DNA of 64,000 nt. It comes from Luminiphilus syltensis NOR5-1B (lineage in GTDB: Bacteria > Pseudomonadota > Gammaproteobacteria > Pseudomonadales > Halieaceae). The notes under the pieces are model-generated. The model searched no databases. It worked only from the letters and a program-made list of their open reading frames with translations, and was not told the DNA's origin. The stretch covers positions 1,238,563 through 1,302,562 of the forward strand of contig NZ_DS999411.1 of NCBI RefSeq assembly GCF_000158175.1, read 5' to 3'. Every line of letters starts with the position of its first letter. Position 1 is the first letter of the stretch. This document shows, piece by piece, positions 54,901 to 62,834 of this stretch. The translations under genes were made by a program, and so were the position numbers.

Positions 54901-56175
54901 ATGAGTAATTCTAAGCAACCCGATGTAGACCTGTTCAACCTTGAAACCCAGCAATGTCCGTACGATGCCTACAAAGCACTGCGGGATGAAGCCCCAGTCT
55001 ATCAGTGCCCCGAGACCGGCATGTATATCATCACGCGGTATGAGGACGTACGCCGGGTTCTCACCGATCACGATAATTTCACCAATCGCACCACGCTTTA
55101 CGGTAAGCAGCCCGTGCTTAGTGATCGCCAGCAGATGGTTAACGATTTATTTGAAAAAGAGGGGTGGCTACCGGCACCGACACTGGCCGCGCGGGACGAC
55201 CCTGACCACAAGGCCATGCGTTCCGTATTCAATGAGGCGTTCAGGCCCGGCAAAATAAAGGCGATGGATAGTGAGGTAGAGGCGCTGGCCTACCGGCTGA
55301 TCGATGACTTTATAGAGGATGGCCACTGCGAGTGGGTCCAGCAGTTTGCCATACCCCTGCCCCTATTTATTATTGGCCAGCAGATGGGTGCCGACCCCGC
55401 GGATCTGTGGCGCATCAAAGGCTGGACCGAAGCGTTCTTCGAACGTATCAGCATGATGCAAAGCCCCGACGAGGAACTCGATACCGTCCGCCGGGAGATC
55501 GAGGCGCAACATTATTTCCAGCCTATTTTTGAGCAATTGCGGCGCAAACCCGAGGACTCGCTGTTGAGCATTCTGGTCAATACAGTCATCGAGGAATGGG
55601 GCCGGCCGATGAACGACAACGAGCTCCATGCCGAGATGATGGCCGATACGTTTGTCGGGGGCGCCGAGACCACGACCAATGCGATTGCTTCCGGGGTTAA
55701 GTTGCTCATCGAGAACAAGAATATCTGGGATCAACTGAAATCGGATCCGGATCGCTATCTGAAGACGTTTATAGAGGAGGTGTTGCGCCTCGAGTCGCCG
55801 GTGCAGAGCCTGATGCGCGCGGCGGCCAAGGATGTGGAGATTGGCGGCACGCTGATTCCCAAAGGCAGTCTGATCAATGTTCGCTACGCGGCTGCCAATC
55901 GCGACGAACGCCGTTTCGACAAGGCCACGGAAATTGATTTGGAGCGCAAGAATGCAGGCGGCCATATGGCATTCGGTTCGGGTAAACACCACTGCCTGGG
56001 TGCACCGTTGGCGAGACGCGAGTTGCTTTGGTCGTTCACGGCGCTACTCGATCGAGTGGACGACCTCTGGTTCGCCGAGGGCAAGAATGAGTTCCGCTAT
56101 CACCCCCATTACCTGCTGCGCGCGCTCAAGGAACTGCATATCGAGTTTCGTCCTGCCCAGAGCTGTAGAGACTAA
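54901..56175 (+). CDS. Cytochrome P450
   Basis: A 424-residue soluble class I-type P450. The I-helix is FVGGAETTTNAIA (acid-alcohol pair replaced by Glu-Thr), the ExxR motif is EEVLRLES and the haem loop FGSGKHHCLG places the thiolate Cys at 365. It should hydroxylate a hydrophobic substrate with electrons from a ferredoxin/reductase not encoded nearby. It overall resembles bacterial CYPs acting on terpenoids, steroids or alkanes. AAGGGCGG precedes ATG 54901. Neighbours are SnoaL-like and RdhA-like genes. Confidence 0.93.
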   Translation: MSNSKQPDVDLFNLETQQCPYDAYKALRDEAPVYQCPETGMYIITRYEDVRRVLTDHDNFTNRTTLYGKQPVLSDRQQMVNDLFEKEGWLPAPTLAARDDPDHKAMRSVFNEAFRPGKIKAMDSEVEALAYRLIDDFIEDGHCEWVQQFAIPLPLFIIGQQMGADPADLWRIKGWTEAFFERISMMQSPDEELDTVRREIEAQHYFQPIFEQLRRKPEDSLLSILVNTVIEEWGRPMNDNELHAEMMADTFVGGAETTTNAIASGVKLLIENKNIWDQLKSDPDRYLKTFIEEVLRLESPVQSLMRAAAKDVEIGGTLIPKGSLINVRYAAANRDERRFDKATEIDLERKNAGGHMAFGSGKHHCLGAPLARRELLWSFTALLDRVDDLWFAEGKNEFRYHPHYLLRALKELHIEFRPAQSCRD

Positions 56176-56269
56176 TCACCCGGGAAAACGCGTGAATAAT
56201 TTTCATGAGTCTCTGTCTAAAGTTCGAAACGGTTCGAGTCAGCGCGAGCTTTGAGGTGACGGGGGCAGT

Positions 56270-57445
56270 TTAGCCAGTCCGGCCCCACCAGCCAGTAGAT
56301 TTAAAACGGGTGCGTTGAACCAGCTTGTCGTCCAGCCAAAGGGCCAGGTGACGTAGCTTGCCTCCAGCCAGTTTTCGCCAAGCGCGGTTATACCACTTGC
56401 CATAATCGCGATTGTAAGGGCAGGTGCGAATACAAATGGAGCAGTCCGTATTCTGGTTTGCCCAGAACTTAAAGCATTTTTCAGCATCTACAGTCCATTT
56501 TGACACGCCGATCAAATTGGATCGGTTATAGACTTTCGTCGTCGGCTCTTCAAAGGTGATGGCCTTTGGCGGGCATCCGGCGGCACAGCGATCACAGATC
56601 TCACAAAACTCCTTCACTCCAAACTTCTTCGGTGTAGACAACACCAGCGGCATATCCGTATGGATGCGTCCCAACCGCAATCGTGGGCCGTACTCCTCCG
56701 TTATCAGCAAGCTGTGTCGACCCACCTCCCCGAGACCTGCCTGTACTGCCAGTGGAATGGCAAGCGACGAATCGTTCATACTGGCGTGCGCTCGGTAGCC
56801 TAGGTTGCGGATATACTGGGTGAGGGTGAGTAGCGTGACCGCGTCGTTAGAATAGCCCAGCCCGGTAGCAGTGCCTGATAGGGCCGACGGCACGGTGCGA
56901 GTTAAGTCTTCATCCATTGATTCGCCCAAAACTATGACGTGAGGTAAGTCATCGGGAATTTCCTGCGCTATGCTTTGCTGGGAATTTTCGTCATAGATCT
57001 TGCTGTACATCCAGCGATCGTCGTAGGCGCAAACGCCGACTACATCGGCTCCAGCCAGCTTCGCTACTTTGTGTAAGTCTGACGTGGCTTCCTCCGCGCT
57101 GGCAAATGCAAAAGGTTCAGGCCAGCCTTCATCGTGCGAGGTAAAAGGATTGAAAAAGCCTTCTTTTCTACCGTGCTCGTCGCGTTTGATATCGCGTAAC
57201 ACGTTGGTTACGTGCCAGGCTGCATTACGCAGGGCGTAGTCCCGTTGGCTAAACCCGTCGGTCTTGCGGGCGCGGGCATTGGGCATGAAGTAGCTTTTGA
57301 AAAAATTCAGTGCTTTTTCAGTACGAATTTCTTCATCCCATTCTGAGCGACAATAGATTTCGTCCCTCTGGTCAAACTTGTCGAAATCAGAGTTAATTTC
57401 AAACCCTGTTAGTTCATCTATAGGTTTTTGATGTGGATTCTTCAT
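56270..57445 (-). CDS. Reductive dehalogenase-like (RdhA-type) corrinoid/Fe-S protein
   Basis: A 391-residue protein without Tat leader, so cytoplasmic. The core has the RdhA/epoxyqueuosine-reductase-like B12 region (AGADVVGVCAYDDRWMYSK; LAIPLAVQAGLGEVGRHSLL) and two 4Fe-4S motifs: CEICDRCAAGCP, and Cys-x10-CSICIRTCP with the typical KCFKFW lead-in. Respiratory RdhA enzymes have a Tat signal and an RdhB anchor. Neither is present, so this resembles soluble non-respiratory dehalogenases. It may dehalogenate or otherwise reduce an intermediate in the same pathway as the P450. Confidence 0.85.
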   Translation of the reverse strand: MKNPHQKPIDELTGFEINSDFDKFDQRDEIYCRSEWDEEIRTEKALNFFKSYFMPNARARKTDGFSQRDYALRNAAWHVTNVLRDIKRDEHGRKEGFFNPFTSHDEGWPEPFAFASAEEATSDLHKVAKLAGADVVGVCAYDDRWMYSKIYDENSQQSIAQEIPDDLPHVIVLGESMDEDLTRTVPSALSGTATGLGYSNDAVTLLTLTQYIRNLGYRAHASMNDSSLAIPLAVQAGLGEVGRHSLLITEEYGPRLRLGRIHTDMPLVLSTPKKFGVKEFCEICDRCAAGCPPKAITFEEPTTKVYNRSNLIGVSKWTVDAEKCFKFWANQNTDCSICIRTCPYNRDYGKWYNRAWRKLAGGKLRHLALWLDDKLVQRTRFKSTGWWGRTG

Positions 57446-57913
57446 GTAATGACGAGTGTTAGATTGATCAAGTCCATTCTCTTACCGCGGATTCGCTCTT
57501 CATATTTTTAACTCCGTCTCGCCTATTTATTTTGTGCTCGCGTTAAATATCAGAACTAACGTCTAAACTAGAATGCTCGTTATTTTTGTGCATCTGGGCC
57601 TGTGTTGCCAATGTACATTAGCGAAAACGCCGCGCTAGTAGCGTGCGGTTAAACGAGTTAGCAGTGAAACTGATACCGTGAAGCTGGCAGCTGAAAGTAC
57701 TCAAATTCACGGGAAGCCACACTTCCCGAAATGCATTTTTTACCAATAGCAAATCCACTTCACCACCTGCCTTGGAGAAGCTGATAGTTTCTCGCCGAAG
57801 GCTTTGCTCCATAGTCCCCTCCCAAAAGATAGGAGGATCTCTACCCTATGGCCTGGCTCTCTTTTCCGGACGAGGAGAACTCTCAAAGAGCACCATTCCA
57901 GAAACTGAAATGA
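57446..57913. other. Intergenic region with one possible small ORF
   Basis: Composition becomes AT-richer here. Apart from the 64-codon ORF at 57618-57812 nothing is recognised. Confidence 0.35.
57618..57812 (-). CDS. Possible small protein of unknown function
   Basis: A 64-residue ORF (MEQSLRRETISFSKAGGEVD...) downstream of the sulfatase on the same strand. Its one supporting feature is a strong GGGAGGGG ribosome-binding sequence just ahead of ATG 57812. No family, signal peptide or membrane segment is seen. Confidence 0.25.
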   Translation of the reverse strand: MEQSLRRETISFSKAGGEVDLLLVKNAFREVWLPVNLSTFSCQLHGISFTANSFNRTLLARRFR

Positions 57914-59521
57914 TTAATCAACCTTGCCGCCGGCGGTTTCCTCAATTACTCTATTTGGGTATTTTTTCATCATAGCCCGGTGCTCCCATATCATTCTCCT
58001 TATCGGTTGCATCGCCCAAAGGTATTCTCTTCTGCCTGGATGAGATTCCACCGGGTCACGCAGTAAGTTATAGATCTCTCCTGACTGAAGGTGAAATTTT
58101 ATGTCACCCATGCGTATGGCGGATAACATCGAAGCGGGACCCGTGCTCGATAGATTTTTGTATGCGATATAGCGATAAAAGAACACATAGTCCCTACGTG
58201 AATACCCCTCCCCGTTAAACAAAAGACTACGCTGGTCTACACCATCAATGACCCTGTCATCGGGGATGGCTGCTTTGGCTCCTGCAAGATTTGCAATCGT
58301 GGTATACCAATCGGAAACATGTACGATATCTATGGGAGTCTGCCCTGGTGCAATTGATCCCGGCCATTTGGCAATCCCGGGTGTCCTGACACCTCCTTCA
58401 TACACTTCTGACTTGTAGCCACGCAGCCAACTGAATCCGGTAGAAGGATAAAATTTGTTCATGGGCCCGTTATCACTAATCCAGAGAACAAGAGTGTTCT
58501 CATCGATACCCATATTATCAAGTGACTCAAATAAGCGAGCCATATTTTTATCGTGTTGGACAAGTTGCCGCGCCTGACAATTACTCTTGTCAAGATATGG
58601 GCTGTCTACGTCGGGGCAGCTGAAAACCTGTTGAGTGTTAGTAGCGAAATAGGCGAAGAACGGTATACCCGCTTCATGTTGGTCACGCATAAAGGCGATG
58701 ACTTCATCGGTCAGTTCATTATCGAAGGTATTAAACCGGGAGAGAGACAAAGGGTCGATTTCTTCGGCAGGTGTATTGCGCTTCGCTCGCATGATGCCAT
58801 GCAAGGGAATATCAAACGTTTCCTCGTACGCCTCTGGAATATCGATGAAATAGGGCGGGCCGGTAATTCCCGTATCATTTTCTGTGTCGTAGTGTGTGGC
58901 ATTCTCCCGCCAAGGCCAAATAGCGCCGTTATACAAATTGTAGTAGGCGTAATCAAACCCCTGATACTGGGGCTGATGCTCCTGTAGCTCACCTAGGTGC
59001 CACTTGCCGAACATACCAGTGGCGTACCCGGCTTCAGACAATACCTCGGCTAACGTCACTTCATCAGCGACCAGTCCTTTGACCTGCCCGGGGAATAGTA
59101 CCTCGTCTAATCCAGTTCTTACTGGATGCCTGCCCGTCATCAATGCGACCCGAGTCGGCGTACAGCTTGGCTCCGTATAATGTGACAGAAAACGCATGCC
59201 CTCGTCAGCCATCTGATCCAGCGCTGGGGTTGGGGCTCCTTTCAGTTTTCCTCCCCCATAACTGCCGAGTTCCCCCCAGCCAATATCGTCTGCCAGAATC
59301 ACTAATATGTTCGGACGTCGCTCAAAGCGAGCGGTCAGAGAGCGCAGCTGCTTATCGACGGCGGCATCCTGAGTTGCCCATTCGGACCCGAATTTTTCCC
59401 GCAGTGCTTTCTGCGCGGCATCCACTTGCAGTGCCTGTACTTCAAAGCTGCATAGAAAGCATATCAGCAATATGCTCCCGGGTAGGTTGGCCAGAAACGT
59501 CGACTGCCTTTTTTTGCTCAT
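57914..59521 (-). CDS. Sulfatase (arylsulfatase type, formylglycine-dependent)
   Basis: A 535-residue exported alkaline-phosphatase-fold sulfatase. A signal peptide (LPGSILLICFLCSFEVQA) precedes the metal-binding RPNILVILADDIGWG and the modification site CTPTRVALMTGR, whose Cys becomes formylglycine. Further markers are GKWHLG and SDNGP with downstream Lys/His. It would remove sulfate esters in the periplasm. A paralogue lies at 61055-62674 on the opposite strand with marR between them. A promoter overlapping the palindrome TTGACATGTCAA lies about 340 bases upstream, implying a long leader. Confidence 0.93.
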   Translation of the reverse strand: MSKKRQSTFLANLPGSILLICFLCSFEVQALQVDAAQKALREKFGSEWATQDAAVDKQLRSLTARFERRPNILVILADDIGWGELGSYGGGKLKGAPTPALDQMADEGMRFLSHYTEPSCTPTRVALMTGRHPVRTGLDEVLFPGQVKGLVADEVTLAEVLSEAGYATGMFGKWHLGELQEHQPQYQGFDYAYYNLYNGAIWPWRENATHYDTENDTGITGPPYFIDIPEAYEETFDIPLHGIMRAKRNTPAEEIDPLSLSRFNTFDNELTDEVIAFMRDQHEAGIPFFAYFATNTQQVFSCPDVDSPYLDKSNCQARQLVQHDKNMARLFESLDNMGIDENTLVLWISDNGPMNKFYPSTGFSWLRGYKSEVYEGGVRTPGIAKWPGSIAPGQTPIDIVHVSDWYTTIANLAGAKAAIPDDRVIDGVDQRSLLFNGEGYSRRDYVFFYRYIAYKNLSSTGPASMLSAIRMGDIKFHLQSGEIYNLLRDPVESHPGRREYLWAMQPIRRMIWEHRAMMKKYPNRVIEETAGGKVD

Positions 59522-60121
59522 CGTTTGACCTATAGAATTTTTGTCAGGAAGAAACTGACTTGCGACTGACTGGCTGTGGCCCGACTTTCACTGGATCTAT
59601 GGATTAAAACCTTCATACCGCCTTAGCTACGAAAAGCCCATAATTTTGCGACATTTATTCCGATCGAGGATGCGGAGTTACAGCTGCCCGCTACTCACAG
59701 GCACCGTACACGACCTATCGCAAACGTTATCGATGGTGAGCCAATTCGCAATCGCTGAAAATCTTTTCATTAATCCGCTGCTGCATTTTTCTGTCAGCTT
59801 TCGATTCTCTTAGTATCGCAAAGACGAAGACATCGGCATAACTTTACTGTACCAAATGTTGACATGTCAATCTTGTGGTACTTGCGTGACGGAGTGATAG
59901 ATTTTTGACCAATGCGTAAACATTGCAAATCAAGCCGAGTTGGTTTGTCGTAGCAATGTATTTGGCGTGATCCTCGCCGAGGCAAAAAATGGCCTGTGAC
60001 CCGGGGATGCGGCGGGGAACGGCTAAAAGCCGGCGGTAGGTAGCCCGTTAAGAGCCATCAAAAAAACGGGGTAGAACCCAGGTCAGTGGATTGGCACGGA
60101 ATCTTTAACACGCCACTGTTG
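59522..60121. other. Long leader/intergenic region upstream of the sulfatase
   Basis: No gene recognised in 600 bases. It contains the palindromic operator/promoter at 59841-59881; the remainder between it and the sulfatase start shows no structure that could be identified. Confidence 0.4.
59841..59881 (-). promoter_or_regulatory. Sulfatase promoter overlapping a palindromic operator
   Basis: TTGACATGTCAA (59859-59870) is a perfect 12-bp palindrome. It is nested in a larger one, GTACCA (59849-59854) and TGGTAC (59876-59881). On the minus strand the TTGACA serves as a consensus -35 with TAAAGT (59846-59841) 18 bases on. A repressor here would block RNA polymerase. Confidence 0.6.
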
Positions 60122-60583
60122 TTAGTCATTCAATACTCGATTTACATTTTTTTTAAGTTTTTGTAAGAGGTAGATCAGCTTTTTCTGCTCTGCTTTCGTC
60201 AAATCGCTCCAGAGTTCATCCGCGCGAACCAGCTTTTGCGCCGCAATTTCATTGAATACCTTAATGCCCTGGGACGTTAGGCCGTAAGGCTTACTTCGTC
60301 GATTCAGATCAGATGCCGGTAATTGTTTGATTAACTTTTTTTCTTCGAGGTATTTGATGGCGCGACTGACGGAGGCTTTGTCCATGCCGCTGGAGTCAGT
60401 AACATCCTTGTTGGTGGCGGAGCCCCGATCGGCCATCAGCCCCATGATTCGCCACTCCCGCATGCCAATCCGATAGGCGCCCACCATGATCGCGCTGGAT
60501 CCCGCCCCAATTTGATTGGATATTGAGCGGAGCAGGTAGGGGAAATAACTCTCTAGATCTATTCGCTTTTTTATCACTGCCAC
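60122..60583 (-). CDS. MarR-family transcriptional regulator
   Basis: A 153-residue winged-helix regulator: helix AYRIGMREWRIMGLMADRGS, recognition region TNKDVTDSSGMDKASVSRAI, wing KQLPASDLNRRSKPYGLTSQ and C-terminal dimer helices rich in Lys. MarR proteins usually repress nearby genes until a small phenolic or lipid-like ligand binds. It lies between two sulfatase genes that each have the palindrome TTGACATRTCAA upstream, making those the likely targets. The start is GTG (60583). Confidence 0.92.
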   Translation of the reverse strand: MAVIKKRIDLESYFPYLLRSISNQIGAGSSAIMVGAYRIGMREWRIMGLMADRGSATNKDVTDSSGMDKASVSRAIKYLEEKKLIKQLPASDLNRRSKPYGLTSQGIKVFNEIAAQKLVRADELWSDLTKAEQKKLIYLLQKLKKNVNRVLND

Positions 60584-60620
60584 GGGATAAACCTGATTAC
60601 CTTAAAACTATTATTGCGGG

Positions 60621-60700
60621 GACCGTACTATTTAGCAGTCCTATGAATGATCGGTACTTTAGCATTTATACCTCAATCAAAGATCGATACCTTAGCATTT
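60621..60700. repeat. Three direct repeats upstream of marR
   Basis: GATCGGTACTTTAGCATTT (60649-60667) and GATCGATACCTTAGCATTT (60682-60700) differ at two of 19 positions; a weaker copy begins GACCGTACTATTTAGCAGT (60621-60639). Starts are 28 and 33 bases apart, about three helical turns. Confidence 0.7.
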
Positions 60701-60771
60701 TCCAGCTTTTCGTACGCAGCTTACGGGAAAAATACATAAGCGTTGTCCTGCGTATTGCCAAGGACTTTCAG

Positions 60772-60800
60772 TTGACATATCAAGTAATGATCACTACAGT
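60772..60800 (+). promoter_or_regulatory. Promoter of the second sulfatase with palindromic -35 region
   Basis: TTGACATATCAA (60772-60783) is a perfect palindrome differing by one base from that upstream of the other sulfatase. TTGACA as -35 is followed after exactly 17 bases by TACAGT (60795-60800) as a -10 candidate. Confidence 0.6.
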
Positions 60801-61054
60801 TGGCGTCGTATGTATCCGATTTCTAATGCCAGACTGCGTTTGCAGACCGATCCACAAAAAATAAGTAATCAAGATTTACTTCCTGATAGCTCTAGCGACC
60901 ACGATGACTAATTAGCGTTGTCATAACGGAACTGCCAGAGTTGGGTGTCTACGATGAGATTTGACGAAAGACGATTGCACGGTGTTACGGGGTCTAATCT
61001 GTTATCCATGAAGGCTTTGAGGGAAGACAGGTCACGCAGTGGTTATGCAGGAGA

Positions 61055-62674
61055 ATGCTCATAGTGATGATCCTGAAAACTATTTTACAGTGCCTGGTCG
61101 GCGTCATTTATCTGATGGCCGTTATCCCGTGTGTGGCGGCTGATCCGGGTAATACTCGTCCCAATGTTGTGGTGATTGTAGTAGACAATGTTCCTGCAAA
61201 GCTCATTGGAGCCTACGGTAACAAGTATGTTGAGACGCCTCATATCGATGAGCTTGCCCGGGAGGGCATGACCATGGATCATGCCTTTGCTTCGAGTGGT
61301 GTGTGCTCACCGACCAGAGCGACGCTGTTGACGGGGCTGTTGCCCTCCCAGACTGGAGTACAAAATGCCTTGCCGTCCGACGTGGGGTTGGATGGCTGGT
61401 CCGCGATAGGGGAGTTTCGCAGTTTACCTCAGACGTTCTCTGATGCTGGCTACCGTACCGGACTTGTCGGGAAATATCATTTAGGGGTGCCGGATGAGCC
61501 TCAGCTTAAGTTTGATTCCTGGGTTACTTTCGCCAGTGGTCACACGAGTAGTTGGCATGATGTTGAGGTGATTGACAACGAAAAAACCTATAAAACGCAG
61601 GAGCACCTTACAGATTTTTGGAGCAAAAAAGCGGTCGAATTTATTGATCGTCAGAGTGAGTCACGGCCTTTCTTTTTGTACCTCTCCTACAATGGCCCCT
61701 ATATGTTGCCACCCCTGGTGCTGGAGTCCGCAAAAAACCGGTATGCAGATTATTACAGAGCGAACCCGGTTCCGATGCCTCACGATTCGATACACCCCTT
61801 TCTGCAAAACCTGGTTACTCAAGCGGTCGCTGATTCAGGCGGTGGGGGTGAGTTTCTGAAAGGATGGCGAGCGGAGGAAAGTGGGCATAAGAGCCGTTGG
61901 TCGGAAGTGGCCTGGGGCATGGTTAGCGCCCTGAACAATCCCGAAGCGTTGGTACATGCTATTTCGGAGCTGACTATGGTTGATGAAGGTGTGGGTACGG
62001 TGCTGGCCAGCATTAGAGAGAATGGGCTGGACCAAAACACGGTGGTAATTTTTACTTCAGATCAAGGATCCGCACTGGGAGAGCATGGTTTATGGGGCAA
62101 CAGCTCCGCTGCGCTGCCCACGACCGCATATGAAGAGAATATGCACATTCCCCTGATTATCAGGCATATAGGCAAAATCGAGGAAGGATCCCGCAACGAT
62201 GAACTTATTAACCAGTTTGATCTTGCACCGACTGTACTTGATTACGTAGGAATGGCGGACAAAGAGTTTACGCATTCGCCAGGGCGCAGTTTCTCACCAG
62301 TATTAGAGGGGGAGACAGTGGATTCTAGCGGGCCAGTTTTCTTTGAATACATGAGGACTCGGGCTATTCGCACAAGAGACTGGAAATTGATCGCACGTTT
62401 CCCTGATGGTCCGAACGAGGTATACAATTTACGGACCGATCCCGGGGAATACCAAAACCTGGCAGATATTCCAGAATATTCGGAGATTCAGAAATCTTTG
62501 GGTGCACAATTACAAGCCTTTTTTGATGAATACGCTAACCCCGAATTCGATTCCTGGCGGGGGGGAAGTGGTAAGGCGGTTATGGAGTATGGTGATCGGA
62601 ATCAGTTTTATAAGGATTTCTTTTCGAATTGGAAGAGTCCTTCTGTGAGCTTGGTGCCGGAATTTTCTGACTAG
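61055..62674 (+). CDS. Sulfatase (formylglycine-dependent, exported)
   Basis: A 539-residue sulfatase with signal peptide (LVGVIYLMAVIPCVAA), metal-binding RPNVVVIVVDNVP (Asn-Val replaces the usual Asp-Asp-Leu form, so one ligand is altered), and modification motif CSPTRATLLTGLLPS. GKYHLGVPD and TSDQGSALGEHGLW complete the active-site strands. ATG 61055 lies one base from GGAG, so GTG 61064 or ATG 61067 may be the true start; all leave a full leader. Regulation by the adjacent MarR protein is inferred from the shared palindrome. The substrate is unknown. Confidence 0.9.
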   Translation: MLIVMILKTILQCLVGVIYLMAVIPCVAADPGNTRPNVVVIVVDNVPAKLIGAYGNKYVETPHIDELAREGMTMDHAFASSGVCSPTRATLLTGLLPSQTGVQNALPSDVGLDGWSAIGEFRSLPQTFSDAGYRTGLVGKYHLGVPDEPQLKFDSWVTFASGHTSSWHDVEVIDNEKTYKTQEHLTDFWSKKAVEFIDRQSESRPFFLYLSYNGPYMLPPLVLESAKNRYADYYRANPVPMPHDSIHPFLQNLVTQAVADSGGGGEFLKGWRAEESGHKSRWSEVAWGMVSALNNPEALVHAISELTMVDEGVGTVLASIRENGLDQNTVVIFTSDQGSALGEHGLWGNSSAALPTTAYEENMHIPLIIRHIGKIEEGSRNDELINQFDLAPTVLDYVGMADKEFTHSPGRSFSPVLEGETVDSSGPVFFEYMRTRAIRTRDWKLIARFPDGPNEVYNLRTDPGEYQNLADIPEYSEIQKSLGAQLQAFFDEYANPEFDSWRGGSGKAVMEYGDRNQFYKDFFSNWKSPSVSLVPEFSD

Positions 62675-62834
62675 ATAACAAGGGATGACGCGATCTAAAT
62701 CTAGATTCATAGTTGCTTCTTAGTGTTTGGTAATGCTGGTCTTTGTGAGTTGGGCAAGCGGTATTTTCTCTGCAATCCGCTATTCAGCTTGATTACCAAT
62801 AATAAGCGGCACTTTACTTTTTCATTACGAAGGG

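Larger units (their letters stand above)
60584..61054. other. Divergent control region between marR and the second sulfatase
   Basis: Holds the direct repeats at 60621-60700 and the palindromic promoter at 60772-60800. ORFs crossing it have no similarity. Confidence 0.5.
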
